From positions 4,977,501 through 5,041,500 of the forward strand of contig NZ_CP062260.1 of the NCBI RefSeq assembly GCF_014863545.1: a stretch of DNA of 64,000 nucleotides. The letters are read 5' to 3'. Below the pieces are notes generated by a model that worked only from the letters and a program-made list of their open reading frames with translations, was not told the DNA's origin and did not search any database. The translations under genes were made by a program, and so were the position numbers. This document shows, one piece after another, positions 43,262 to 52,052 of this stretch. This DNA comes from Paenibacillus sp. JNUCC32. GTDB taxonomy: Bacteria; Bacillota; Bacilli; Paenibacillales; Paenibacillaceae. How positions within the stretch are numbered: position 1 is the stretch's first letter; each line of letters starts with the position of its first letter.

Positions 43262-44505
43262 GCGAAGAATTCAAGCAGCGGCTGAAGGACTATGCGGATG
43301 GCAAGCTGAATGACGAGGAAAAAAACGAAGTCGAACGGGAAATGGAGAAGCTGGAGGAATACCAGGCTTACGTGAACGAGATGATGGATAACGAGCGTTC
43401 GAGCGATGCCGGACCCCCGCATGCCGCTGACGGTCAGACCGGCCTCTCGCCCAAGAAAGAAAAGCGAATCATTCGCCGGGGCAAATGGCGGGCCCGAATC
43501 TCCAATACGTTGACGGTGATATCGGCGTTTCTGGCGATATTCGTCATCAGCTCGATCATTACGGCGCTGTTTTACGGGGTCGGCGATCCCAGCCGTAACG
43601 ATAAATATCGGGATGCCATCGCTTCCGCCATCTCGATCTCGAAACCTAATATCGATGTCCCGCTAAGCAGTCAGGGTAAAGCCTTCTTCATGCAGGAAAT
43701 GTACGGGGATATGGTCAAGCAAGTCGGGAGTGAACGCGTGACCGTCGGCGAATACACCGTCAACTTCCTGTTCGGACTGCCCTCCGTCGATACGGATTGG
43801 AAGAATGGCAGCTCGGGTTCATCCCAGATTTTCTACCGGCCGGATAGCTCTGCGGAGACTTCTTCCGCGAATCAAGAAGAACCCAACGAACAGTCAAATG
43901 AGCAGAACGCTAGCACCTCCTCTGCAAAGAGCGGTGATTGGTCCAGGCTTGAAAAGCTTCCCGAAGGCACCGTGGCCGAGGCTTATGTATCGTTTAACCG
44001 TTTCTTCACGACCGACGAACTGCTGAAGCAGTTCGAGAACCGGAATATGGAGGCCGTCTGGTTTGCCGTCGATACCGGGCCGGATGATCGATTCGGCGAC
44101 GGAGACGGCGTAATCTCTCATCCTGTCGGCTTTCCTTCTTATCCCGTCTGGCATCATGACGATTTGACAGTGACCTCTTATCAGGAGCAAAAAACCGGAT
44201 GGTTTAGCAAGACCACCCTCAGCGGCGGACAGTACCCTTCTGTAGACACCTACGGGGACGGGGAGCTGCGGAATGAGCACTTCCTCAAATCGCTGCGGCT
44301 TCTGCAGGAGTATGACCTGATTGCCGAACGGGTGGCTCCCTTCATTGACGTGGACGCTTCCGTAGCTTACGTGGAACAGAACGGCGTTCGCCTCTATGGT
44401 GCCGTCATTACCGGCCCTGTTAAAGAGCTGCTGACCTTGCGCGAGGTATCCTGGGTCCACGATCTGCGGGTCGGGGAAGTGCGGCTGTGGAATTGGATCG
44501 AGTGA
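43258..44505 (+). CDS. Membrane anti-sigma factor with sigma-regulator domains
   Basis: A 415-residue protein. A cytoplasmic N-terminus of about 80 residues, rich in charged helices (SEEFKQRLKDYADGKLNDEE), would bind the sigma factor. One membrane helix (TLTVISAFLAIFVISSIITA, about residues 83-105) follows. A large extracytoplasmic part carries sigma-regulator N- and C-type domains (EYTVNFLFGLPSV and EGTVAEAYVSFNRFFTTDEL). There is a low-complexity Ser/Asn/Glu linker near 200-222. It probably holds the sigma factor inactive until an envelope signal arrives. The ATGA overlap indicates coupling. Confidence 0.85.
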   Translation: MSEEFKQRLKDYADGKLNDEEKNEVEREMEKLEEYQAYVNEMMDNERSSDAGPPHAADGQTGLSPKKEKRIIRRGKWRARISNTLTVISAFLAIFVISSIITALFYGVGDPSRNDKYRDAIASAISISKPNIDVPLSSQGKAFFMQEMYGDMVKQVGSERVTVGEYTVNFLFGLPSVDTDWKNGSSGSSQIFYRPDSSAETSSANQEEPNEQSNEQNASTSSAKSGDWSRLEKLPEGTVAEAYVSFNRFFTTDELLKQFENRNMEAVWFAVDTGPDDRFGDGDGVISHPVGFPSYPVWHHDDLTVTSYQEQKTGWFSKTTLSGGQYPSVDTYGDGELRNEHFLKSLRLLQEYDLIAERVAPFIDVDASVAYVEQNGVRLYGAVITGPVKELLTLREVSWVHDLRVGEVRLWNWIE

Positions 44506-44569
44506 TGGTCGATGGCGAGTGCCGTATACTGTAATTGGCTTGCAACATGAAGTGAGGGCCGTCAGCCCT

Positions 44570-44630
44570 CCAAGCATGCCCCGGCCACGCTCCGTGCGTA
44601 CAGGGATCAATGCGCACGTTATACAAGATG
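44570..44630. repeat. Dispersed element, copy 3
   Basis: CCAAGCATGCCCCGGCCACG and the following CTCCGTGCGTACAGGGATCA align with copies at 34447-34509 and 35001-35059, about 10 kb away, ending in a TTATACAAGATG variant. It lies between the anti-sigma stop and its terminator. Confidence 0.8.
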
Positions 44631-44647
44631 ACTATTAGGGCGCAGAT

Positions 44648-44686
44648 ATCCCGGACTTCTTCCTTTATGGCAAGTCCGGGATTTTT
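44648..44686 (+). terminator. Intrinsic terminator after the sigma/anti-sigma operon
   Basis: ATCCCGGACTT and AAGTCCGGGAT form an 11-bp stem followed by TTTTT. The convergent small gene may use it too. Confidence 0.9.
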
Positions 44687-44710
44687 CGTTAGTCATATAA
44701 AAGATTCAGG

Positions 44711-44905
44711 TCATGAATGATCCCTGCTGCCTGCGCTTGACTCGTGGGACCATTGCTCCATTTGCTGCTTCTTCTCCCGCTCCTCCCGGATTCGGCGGTC
44801 CCTCTCCATCGCGTCAGCAATATAATCGCGCGGTTTCAGCTTGCTGTTGATGTTCAGCAAAATGCCGATCATGATGAGCTGCAGCAAAGTAATAACAACC
44901 AGCAT
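44711..44905 (-). CDS. Small single-pass membrane protein, 64 residues
   Basis: MLVVITLLQLIMIGILLNIN is a single membrane helix. It is followed by a charged cytoplasmic tail with a likely coiled coil (RDRRIREEREKKQQMEQW). No family recognised. GGAGGAGGGATGTC directly before the ATG at 44905 gives good support for translation; the 14 extra codons in the open frame do not. Confidence 0.65.
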   Translation of the reverse strand: MLVVITLLQLIMIGILLNINSKLKPRDYIADAMERDRRIREEREKKQQMEQWSHESSAGSRDHS

Positions 44906-45077
44906 GACATCCCTCCTCCTACATGGATTATGGATACTCTTGAACATTCCTACTTAATATAACACCTTCTCCCTCTATCAAGTTGGGAGTGAAGCTTATG
45001 CTCATAGCCCTCATGAACGGTGATTCATGCCATGAATCATAAGAGCTTCGCCCATGCGCTTACCCATATCCTGCACT

Positions 45078-45106
45078 TTGCCAGACTTCCGAGAATCCGT
45101 TAAACT
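45078..45106 (+). promoter_or_regulatory. Putative sigma-A promoter of the helicase gene
   Basis: TTGCCA (45078-45083) and TAAACT (45101-45106) are separated by 17 bp, 42 bp before the chosen start codon. Confidence 0.5.
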
Positions 45107-45147
45107 GGTAAGACGATAAACGATAAACGAAATGATTGGTGAATTTC

Positions 45148-47616
45148 ATGACATCCATACCCTTTTATAAACGCCCGTACGGCGGTGAGCGTCAGGATAT
45201 TCCGTTTGCGAAGCTGGCTTCCTTCGAGAACAGCCGGGACCTGATCCGCGATGACGCGCCGGATGCGGCTTTTTTTCGCGGCTTGGAATCCCAGGGACTG
45301 CTGCTGAACCGCGCCCAGATCCAAGCCGTACGACATACGCAAGGACCGCTGCTTACGCTTGCTGGCGCAGGCTCCGGCAAAACCTCCGTGCTGGTCAGCC
45401 GGACAGGCTACCTTATTGCCGCCAAGAGCGTCGACCCTTCTTCCATCCTGCTTGTCACCTTCTCCTCCAAGGCGGCGGCCGAGATGAAGGAACGCATCAT
45501 GGCGCTTCCCGGCTTGAGGTCCAGCGAAACAGCCAAGGTAACGGCCAGAACCTTCCATTCCTTCTTCCTGTACTTGCTGCGAACCCGCGGCTACAAGCAG
45601 GAAATCCTGAGCAACGCCAGGCATCAGCAATTTATCATGAAGCGCATTCTGCGGGAAATGGGCTTGCAGGATAGCTACGAAGCCGAGACGCTGCTATCGC
45701 TGTGGTCCGCCCATCGGATGAGTATGACCGGACTTGACGAGCTGCCTGTCAAAACGCCTGCCGAGGTTGAACAGCGGCAGATTTTTGCCCGGTATGAAGC
45801 ATGGAAGGAAGAGCATGGCCAGATGGATTTCGACGACATTCTGGTCTTGTCCTATCGTCTGCTGTCCCATGATTCCGGACTGCTCGCCTCCCTTCAGAGG
45901 CGGTACCGTTATGTCATGGTGGACGAGTTTCAGGATACGGGACTGCTGCCTTATGAGCTGCTCAAAAAAATCGTCGCCCCGCACCGCAATTTAATGGTTG
46001 TGGGTGACGATGACCAGACCATATACGGCTTCAACGGGGCGCGCAACGAATTCATTCTGGAATTCGACCAGACGTTTCCCGGGGCCAAGGTCGTGACGCT
46101 CGATATCAATTACCGCTCCCTCTCCTCGATCGTCGGACTGGGGAACGAAATTATCCGCGTCAATGAACGGCGGCGCCCCAAGCAGCTGCGGTCGACCCGC
46201 AAGAGCAGCTGCGTGCCGCTCTACCTTCGACCCGGCGATCCCGATCAAGAAGCGGAGCTGCTGCTGACCCATATCACCGAGCAGGTCCGGGAGCACGGGA
46301 AGCAGTACCGCGACCATGCCATTCTCTATCGCACCGCAAACAACAGCCGGGCGATCTTCGAGCAGCTCGTGATGCGGGAAATTCCGTTCATACATTATGA
46401 GAATGGGGATCTGTTCTACGAGCAGTGGATCGTCAAGCCGCTCATGGATCATCTGCGGCTGTCGCTGGACCGGCGCAATTTCACGGCGATGGAGGGCATG
46501 CTTCATACGCTGTACATCAACCGCGACAAGGGCATGGCTTTCATCCGGCAGCAGGATGCTCCGCGGCCCAAGAAAGGGCCTCTGTCGCACCTTCTTTCCT
46601 TCCCCGGGCTGAAGGATTTCCAGATCGAGAATATAAGGGAACGCTCCAAGCTCATCAAGAGCCTGAAGGCGATGGAGCCCCTTCAAGCCGTGCAGGAAAT
46701 GAGACGCCAATTCTACGACAAATTCCTGGAGGCCGACGAGCGGCAGGAGATTACCCTCCATAAGGAATTCATTCAAGAAGGGCTGGATGAACTGGAGGCT
46801 TCCGCGAAGCGCTTTGGCGATATCGCTGAATTCGTCGGATTTGTCGACCGGCTGATCATCATCCATAAGGAAATGGCGGCCATGAAACGGGATGAGCATG
46901 CCGATGCCGTCCGCTTAATGACCATCCATAAATCCAAGGGGCTGGAATTTCCCTCCGTGTGCCTGATTGGAGCTAGCGAAGGCATTCTGCCGCATACGTC
47001 CGCTTTGGACGCCGAGCGCAGGGACGATCAGCGCCCGCTGTCGGACAAAGAGGATAAAGCCTTGGATGCGCTGGAAGAGGAACGCAGATTGGCTTATGTT
47101 GCCATCACCAGAGCACGGGATGAACTGGTGATCAGCTCCCCGGGCTTTTATCGCGGACGGAAAGCGGAGGTTTCCCGCTTCTTCCGGGACGTGTTCCTCA
47201 CGGATGAACAGAGCAAACAGGGCAACAGCATACCGAACAAGGGCGCAGGGTCAGCGGCCCGCACAGCCTTTACGGCGCAACGTACGATCCGCATAGAAAC
47301 CTCGGCCAAGCCTTCATCGCCTTCCGCTTCTGCCGGACGAAGGACCGGGAGCGCCGTTAACCAGACGAGCCAACGTTTCGGTTCAGGTTCACGGTCAGGG
47401 TCGAGCTCTGCTCCCGAGCCGCAGTCTCCGGCTGCTCCCGCAGCGACGGAAATCGTCGACGTATGGCTGTGCACCAGCCCTAATTGCAAGGGCTGGCAGC
47501 GAGTCAACGCACGTATCCCTGTTAACACAAGGGATCGGGAGAGCAAGTCCTGTCCATTATGCCAGGCACCCATGAAACAGGGTCGCAAAGAAGTCCCGGT
47601 GCATCACAGGCGCTAG
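45148..47616 (+). CDS. UvrD/PcrA-type DNA helicase with C-terminal zinc ribbon
   Basis: An 822-residue superfamily 1 helicase. Motif I is LTLAGAGSGKTS (about residues 73-82). Motif II is VMVDEFQDTG, motif III is GDDDQTIYGFNGA, motif V is VRLMTIHKSKGLEF and motif VI is RLAYVAITRARDEL. A Ser/Pro-rich linker of about 90 residues leads to a four-cysteine ribbon (WLCTSPNCKGW and SCPLCQAPMKQG). Overall it resembles Bacillus YjcD. It should unwind DNA 3'-5' during repair or recombination, with the ribbon perhaps aiding DNA binding. The start is the ATG at 45148, with only a weak GGTGA site. It is probably monocistronic. Confidence 0.9.
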   Translation: MTSIPFYKRPYGGERQDIPFAKLASFENSRDLIRDDAPDAAFFRGLESQGLLLNRAQIQAVRHTQGPLLTLAGAGSGKTSVLVSRTGYLIAAKSVDPSSILLVTFSSKAAAEMKERIMALPGLRSSETAKVTARTFHSFFLYLLRTRGYKQEILSNARHQQFIMKRILREMGLQDSYEAETLLSLWSAHRMSMTGLDELPVKTPAEVEQRQIFARYEAWKEEHGQMDFDDILVLSYRLLSHDSGLLASLQRRYRYVMVDEFQDTGLLPYELLKKIVAPHRNLMVVGDDDQTIYGFNGARNEFILEFDQTFPGAKVVTLDINYRSLSSIVGLGNEIIRVNERRRPKQLRSTRKSSCVPLYLRPGDPDQEAELLLTHITEQVREHGKQYRDHAILYRTANNSRAIFEQLVMREIPFIHYENGDLFYEQWIVKPLMDHLRLSLDRRNFTAMEGMLHTLYINRDKGMAFIRQQDAPRPKKGPLSHLLSFPGLKDFQIENIRERSKLIKSLKAMEPLQAVQEMRRQFYDKFLEADERQEITLHKEFIQEGLDELEASAKRFGDIAEFVGFVDRLIIIHKEMAAMKRDEHADAVRLMTIHKSKGLEFPSVCLIGASEGILPHTSALDAERRDDQRPLSDKEDKALDALEEERRLAYVAITRARDELVISSPGFYRGRKAEVSRFFRDVFLTDEQSKQGNSIPNKGAGSAARTAFTAQRTIRIETSAKPSSPSASAGRRTGSAVNQTSQRFGSGSRSGSSSAPEPQSPAAPAATEIVDVWLCTSPNCKGWQRVNARIPVNTRDRESKSCPLCQAPMKQGRKEVPVHHRR

Positions 47617-48000
47617 GGGCAATTCGTTCTACTAAATAGCTCGATTTACAAAGCGGTTAGGTGAAACATAGCGGTTTCTGGAATCATGAATACAACGATT
47701 ATCGCAGCTTTTGCCATTCCTACGCAGCATGATACCCGCCTGAATGAATTGTCGTGCCGCAAGCGCACGTCGATGTCCCCAAACCCGAAGCCTGTTATCG
47801 CAGGCCTCGGGTTTTTGACATTCCAAGACGGCATAACGATAGTAGGCTTTCCATTGCATAACGGATCGGCTCAGTCAGGATTCCGGTTTTATTTTTCCGA
47901 TGCCGCAAATAAATATGGAAGCGTATACAGAATGCGTTACAATGGACATAAGAGATCATCTTATTTCATGTTTTGATACATACCGAGGAGGAATGCCGTC
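47617..48000. other. Intergenic region after the helicase gene
   Basis: No supported gene. A terminator is at 47782-47816; the 165 bases before it are probably the helicase 3' UTR. A 96-codon frame starting at 47686 spans the terminator and lacks a ribosome binding site. Confidence 0.6.
47782..47816 (+). terminator. Intrinsic terminator
   Basis: AACCCGAAGCCTG and CAGGCCTCGGGTT pair with one mismatch and are followed by T residues. Confidence 0.85.
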
Positions 48001-48408
48001 ATGATTAAAGGAATTGCCCATCTGGCGTTCGATGTTGCCGATATGGAGAAATCCCTGCATTTTTACTGTGATGTGCTTGGTTTTACCCGTGCTTTTGATA
48101 TTCCCAATGATCAGGGCGAACCGTGGATCGAGTACATTAAGGTGCGTGATGGACAGTTTATCGAGCTGTTTTACGGCGGACAAAATAAACCGGCCCGTGT
48201 AGAGCGGCCCGTCGGATTCTCCCATCTCTGCCTTGAGGTGGAAGACATCGAGCGCATCGCGGAGCATCTTCGCAAGCAGGGCGTGAAGCTGGACGTTGAG
48301 CCGGTTCAAGGAAAAGACTTCAACTGGCAGTGCTGGGCCAGGGACCCGGACGGCAACCGGATCGAATTCATGCAGCTGGATCCAAAATCGCCGCAGATGA
48401 ACTGTTAG
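48001..48408 (+). CDS. VOC superfamily protein, lactoylglutathione lyase-like
   Basis: A 135-residue glyoxalase-fold protein. IAHLAFDVADMEKSLHFYCD opens the first module, and RDGQFIELFYGG, then FSHLCLEVEDIERIAEHLRK and DPDGNRIEFMQLDP follow. Metal ligands are likely His7, the Glu in FIELF, the His in FSHLC and the Glu in RIEFM, as in glyoxalase I. It may detoxify methylglyoxal-type thiol adducts, but other VOC activities are possible. CCGAGGAGGAATGCCGTC precedes the ATG. It has no operon partner. Confidence 0.88.
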   Translation: MIKGIAHLAFDVADMEKSLHFYCDVLGFTRAFDIPNDQGEPWIEYIKVRDGQFIELFYGGQNKPARVERPVGFSHLCLEVEDIERIAEHLRKQGVKLDVEPVQGKDFNWQCWARDPDGNRIEFMQLDPKSPQMNC

Positions 48409-48625
48409 ACGCTACCATCGCCAGCCGAATCTCTGTCATACCTTACCCGAGGCCCCTGTGGAAATAAGTATCCGCTTGATCTCCGTTTCATTATCCCGTG
48501 CAAGTTACCACACGAAACATGCAGAGCTGAAAAATTATCCGAACCATGCGGCCGCTTTCCGAAACGAATCTGCCGACAAGGGTCTTGACTGCAACAGCAT
48601 TCCGGCGGCTGTCGCCCGATAATCT

Positions 48626-48662
48626 CAAGGTCATCCCGTATACAGGGTTGACCTTGTTTTTT
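48626..48662 (+). terminator. Intrinsic terminator
   Basis: CAAGGTCA and TGACCTTG pair around a loop of 15 bases and run into seven T residues. Confidence 0.75.
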
Positions 48663-48701
48663 CTTGTACAAAATGTAGAGACAGGCCTTGCATTCAACAT
48701 C

Positions 48702-48730
48702 TTGCCAACTTCTGTTAATCCGGCTACAAT
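48702..48730 (+). promoter_or_regulatory. Sigma-A promoter of the MFS/PadR operon
   Basis: TTGCCA (48702-48707) and TACAAT (48725-48730) with a 17-bp spacer. Two palindromes start 12 bp downstream. Confidence 0.75.
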
Positions 48731-48741
48731 ATAACCACCGA

Positions 48742-48770
48742 ATTATTCAAATTTGAATAATATGTACATA
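48742..48770. promoter_or_regulatory. Tandem palindromic operator, probable PadR site
   Basis: ATTATTCAAA-TTTGAATAAT (48742-48761) is a perfect 20-bp palindrome. TATGTACATA (48761-48770) is a second perfect palindrome containing ATGT/ACAT, the PadR half-sites. They lie just downstream of the promoter, where a repressor would block transcription. Confidence 0.65.
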
Positions 48771-48799
48771 GTTGAATAAGGAAAAGGAGTATCCTTAAC

Positions 48800-50314
48800 A
48801 TGAATGCACAACAAAGCAACATCAAATTGGTCGTGGCTGGTCTGCTGCTCGGCATCTTCATGGCCGCCATCGATAACACGATTGTAGCGACCGCGTTATC
48901 GACGATTATTCGCGATCTTCAGGGCTTCGACCAAGTCGTCTGGGTAACCTCGATCTACATGGTTGCCGTTATGGCCGGCACGCCGATATTCGGCAAGTTG
49001 TCCGATATGTACGGACGGAAGCGGTTCTTTATCTTCGGATTGGTTGTCTTCCTGATTGGTTCTGCCCTCTGCGGGATGGCAAACAATATGACAGAGCTTA
49101 TTATTTACCGGGCGATTCAAGGAATCGGCGGCGGTGCTCTTATGCCGATTGCCTTTACCATCGTGTTTGACCTGTTCCCGCCGGAGAAGCGCGGCAAGAT
49201 GACAGGTCTGCTCGGCGCCGTATTCGGCACCTCCAGCATTATGGGACCGCTGCTGGGTGCATTTATTACCGACAGCATCGGCTGGGAATGGATATTCTAT
49301 GTCAACGTTCCGATCGGGATCGTATCCTTCATTTTCATTATGACGTCTTACAAGGAATCGCGTTCCCATGCCAAACAGAAGATCGATTGGACCGGGGCAG
49401 CGACGCTTGTTGGCGCGATCATCTGCTTGATGTTCGGTCTGGAGCTGGGCGGGCAAACCTATGCATGGGATTCCCCGCAAATTCTGGGCTTGTTCGGGGG
49501 ATTCATTGCTTTGTTTATCGTGTTTCTGTTCGCAGAGACCCGAGCAGCCGAACCCATTATTTCATTCCAAATGTTCCGTAAACGCCTGTTTGCTTCAAGC
49601 AATATCGTTGCCTTGTTCTATGGAGCAACGTTTATCGTGGCAACCATCTACATCCCGATCTTCGTCAGCGGAGTGTACGGTGGATCCGCAACCAATTCGG
49701 GCCTCATTCTGATGCCGATGATGCTGGGCAGCGTATTCGGGAGCCAAGGCGGCGGTATGCTGACGACCCGGACTTCGTTTAGAAACATCATGATCCTGTC
49801 CGTCTTGTGCTTTATCACAGGCATTTTCTGCCTGAGCACGATCAGCCCGGATACGCCGCGCTACCTGTTAACGCTCTTCATGGTCCTGACCGGCTTTGGC
49901 GTCGGGTTCTCGTTCTCCACGCTCAGCATGGCCTCCATCCATAACTTTGATGCCAGACAGCGGGGCGCGGCAACATCGACGAACTCCTTCCTTCGTTCCT
50001 TCGGCATGACGGTGGGGATTACAATCTTCGGGATCATCCAGCGCAACGGCCTGAACAACCGGCTCGCGGAAGCCGGAGGAAACGCGCCGGCCGGTGCCGA
50101 GTTAAACGCGGATGCCGTCCTTTCGCCTGAAGTGATGGGGCAGCTCCCACCGAACGTGCGCGAACAGATCACGGCTTCATTGGCCGATTCCATCGCGAAC
50201 ACGTTCATGTGGGCGCTTGTGCCGGCGGTGCTGGCGCTTGTGTTCGTCCTTATGATGGGCAACGAACGGGTGACCGTTCCCGCCAAAGCCCCCGCCAAAG
50301 CCAAGGGAGCCTGA
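48800..50314 (+). CDS. MFS drug efflux transporter, DHA2 (EmrB/QacA) family
   Basis: A 504-residue, 14-helix proton-driven exporter. It begins LLLGIFMAAIDNTIVATALS with the D-NTIV motif of helix 1, and GKLSDMYGRKRFFIFG is the loop 2-3 motif A. RAIQGIGGGALMPIA is motif B and GLLGAVFGTSSIMGPLLGA is motif C, which marks exporters. A soluble tail follows residue about 430. AAGGAGTATCCTTAAC precedes the ATG. It is followed 4 bp later by a PadR regulator, making a self-regulated efflux operon for toxic organic compounds; the substrate is unknown. Confidence 0.93.
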   Translation: MNAQQSNIKLVVAGLLLGIFMAAIDNTIVATALSTIIRDLQGFDQVVWVTSIYMVAVMAGTPIFGKLSDMYGRKRFFIFGLVVFLIGSALCGMANNMTELIIYRAIQGIGGGALMPIAFTIVFDLFPPEKRGKMTGLLGAVFGTSSIMGPLLGAFITDSIGWEWIFYVNVPIGIVSFIFIMTSYKESRSHAKQKIDWTGAATLVGAIICLMFGLELGGQTYAWDSPQILGLFGGFIALFIVFLFAETRAAEPIISFQMFRKRLFASSNIVALFYGATFIVATIYIPIFVSGVYGGSATNSGLILMPMMLGSVFGSQGGGMLTTRTSFRNIMILSVLCFITGIFCLSTISPDTPRYLLTLFMVLTGFGVGFSFSTLSMASIHNFDARQRGAATSTNSFLRSFGMTVGITIFGIIQRNGLNNRLAEAGGNAPAGAELNADAVLSPEVMGQLPPNVREQITASLADSIANTFMWALVPAVLALVFVLMMGNERVTVPAKAPAKAKGA

Positions 50315-50318
50315 TGGC

Positions 50319-50900
50319 ATGTCCATGAAGCTGGCCATCCTGGGCTTGCTGCTGGAAGGAGACCATCATCCGTACGAGATCCGGATCAAGATGAAGGACC
50401 GGGGCATGGATCAATATACCAAGCTCCAGATGGGTTCCCTTTATTACGCGGTGGACCGGCTCGCCAAGGAAGGATACATCGAGGCCGTGGAAACCATCCA
50501 AAGCGACAGCCGTCCGGACAAAACCATCTACCGGATCACGGAATCCGGACGCAAGCTTTTTGAACAGCTGCTGCTCAAAAAGTTCAGGGACATCGAGCCC
50601 GTGCACCACCCGCTGTATATGGCGCTGCCCTTCTCGCGCCACGCAGACCCCGCCGTTCTGGCCCCGATCCTGCAGACCCGGATCCGGGAAGCCGAACACC
50701 GGGTGAACCAGGCGTACCAACTATACGTGGAGCATCAGCATATCGTCCCCCGCAGCACGCAGCACCTGATGATCGGGATGTATGAGCACGCCAAGACCGA
50801 CCTGAACTGGTTAAGACGGCTGCATGAGGACCTGGTGCATGGGAAGCTCGGCACGATCGGCGAGCCGTTGTTTCCCGAGGACGACCAGGAAGGACGATAA
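50319..50900 (+). CDS. PadR family transcriptional regulator
   Basis: A 193-residue regulator. The N-terminal winged helix reads MKLAILGLLLEGDHHPYEIR, then LQMGSLYYAVDRLAKEGYIE and TIYRITESGRKLF. A longer helical C-terminal (Vir-like) dimerisation domain follows. It begins 4 bp after the transporter stop, so it is cotranscribed. AAGGGAG lies within the end of the transporter gene. It probably represses the operon from the palindromes at 48742-48770 until the transporter substrate binds. Confidence 0.93.
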   Translation: MSMKLAILGLLLEGDHHPYEIRIKMKDRGMDQYTKLQMGSLYYAVDRLAKEGYIEAVETIQSDSRPDKTIYRITESGRKLFEQLLLKKFRDIEPVHHPLYMALPFSRHADPAVLAPILQTRIREAEHRVNQAYQLYVEHQHIVPRSTQHLMIGMYEHAKTDLNWLRRLHEDLVHGKLGTIGEPLFPEDDQEGR

Positions 50901-50935
50901 TGCCAAGGGGGCTTTCCACCTGCTATTGAATACGC

Positions 50936-50982
50936 AAAAAAAGCGAGCACTTCCCTCACTCAGGGTTGGTGCTCGCTTTTTT
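50936..50982. terminator. Bidirectional intrinsic terminator
   Basis: AAAAAAGCGAGCAC and GTGCTCGCTTTTTT form a stem with A and T flanks between the convergent PadR and aldo-keto reductase genes. Confidence 0.93.
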
Positions 50983-50997
50983 ATATGAAAACGAAAT

Positions 50998-51828
50998 TTA
51001 GAACAGGAACTCATCCGGGTTGGAGCCAAAACGTTTGTTTTGGTTCAAGCCGTCAATGGCCGCCATATCTTCTGCGGAAAGCTCGAAATCGAAGATGCCG
51101 GCGTTTTCACGGATCCGATGATCTTTAATCGATTTCGGAATGACGATGACGCCGTTCTGAATGTCCCAGCGCAGAATGACTTGCGCCGTGGTTTTTCCGT
51201 ATTTCTCCGCGATCTGCGCGAGTGCCGGTTGATCGAGGTTGCCCTGCATCAACGGACTCCAAGCTTCCAGAACGATATGATTCTCGCGTGCATAGCCCAG
51301 CAGCTCCTTCTGGGAAAGCAGCGGATGCAATTCCACTTGGTTGACGACAGGTACCACGCCGGTATCCTCAATGATATGCTGCAGGTGGCGGATTTGGAAA
51401 TTGCTGACGCCAATGGAACGAACGAGGCCTTCTTTTTGCAGATGAATCAATGCCTTCCACGTCTCGAGGTATTTATCTTTACCCGGCCAGTGCACGAGAT
51501 ATAAATCAACGATATCCAGCCCCAGCTTCTTGCGGCTCGTCTCAAAAGCTTGCAGCGTCTTCTCATAACCCTGGTCATCGTTCCATACCTTGGTGGTGAT
51601 GAACAGCTCGTCCCGCGAAACTCCGGATTCGCGAATGGCTTGCCCTACGCCCTCTTCATTGCCGTAGATGGCAGCGGTATCGATGCTGCGGTACCCTGCA
51701 GCGATTGCTGATTTTACGGACTGAATAACCTCTTCGCCTTCTTTGGTCTTCCATACGCCAAGGCCCAGCCACGGCATTTTTACGCCGTCATTCAAAGTAG
51801 GTCCATCGGTAAAAGTTTGATTGGCCAT
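50998..51828 (-). CDS. Aldo/keto reductase
   Basis: A 276-residue NADPH-dependent reductase with a TIM-barrel fold. RSIDTAAIYGNEEGVG holds the catalytic Asp and Tyr, FITTKVWNDDQGYE the Lys, and YLVHWPG the His, so the tetrad is complete. IPKSIKDHRIRENAGIFDF is the NADPH-binding IPKS segment. It resembles Bacillus YvgN/YtbE, which reduce methylglyoxal and other aldehydes. CAGGAGGGATTTCAGA precedes the ATG. It appears to be a single-gene unit. Confidence 0.94.
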   Translation of the reverse strand: MANQTFTDGPTLNDGVKMPWLGLGVWKTKEGEEVIQSVKSAIAAGYRSIDTAAIYGNEEGVGQAIRESGVSRDELFITTKVWNDDQGYEKTLQAFETSRKKLGLDIVDLYLVHWPGKDKYLETWKALIHLQKEGLVRSIGVSNFQIRHLQHIIEDTGVVPVVNQVELHPLLSQKELLGYARENHIVLEAWSPLMQGNLDQPALAQIAEKYGKTTAQVILRWDIQNGVIVIPKSIKDHRIRENAGIFDFELSAEDMAAIDGLNQNKRFGSNPDEFLF

Positions 51829-51968
51829 TCTGAAATCCCTCCTGTTTATGTAATGCAGCGGATATTTGGCCGCTTTCTCCAGTATATCAAAATCCCAGTA
51901 TCCCGCTCAACGTTACAGCCCTTGCAAGGGCTGCGGACATTTTTTAACTAATCCCATCATTCATCGCC

Positions 51969-52013
51969 AAAAAAGGCCGTCCTATGAGCAGCATGCTGCT
52001 ATAGGCTCGGCCC
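51969..52013 (-). terminator. Intrinsic terminator
   Basis: GGCCG/CGGCC arms with an inner CCTAT/ATAGG and GCAGCATGCTGC palindrome. Read on the minus strand it ends in TTTTTT after the small membrane-protein gene. Confidence 0.8.
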
Positions 52014-52052
52014 TTTATTAATCGTTACGGCATTTGCATGTAACCTATCGGT

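Larger units (their letters stand above)
48409..48799. other. Intergenic region upstream of the MFS/PadR operon
   Basis: Contains a terminator (48626-48662), a sigma-A promoter (48702-48730) and two palindromes (48742-48770). No gene is supported in the first 215 bp. Confidence 0.6.

Noticed and set aside
47640..47700. M-box-like riboswitch, prompted by GGTTAGGTGAAACA
   Set aside because: The other conserved M-box elements are missing and no magnesium transporter follows.
47686..47976. A 96-codon frame after the helicase gene
   Set aside because: It spans an intrinsic terminator and has no ribosome binding site.
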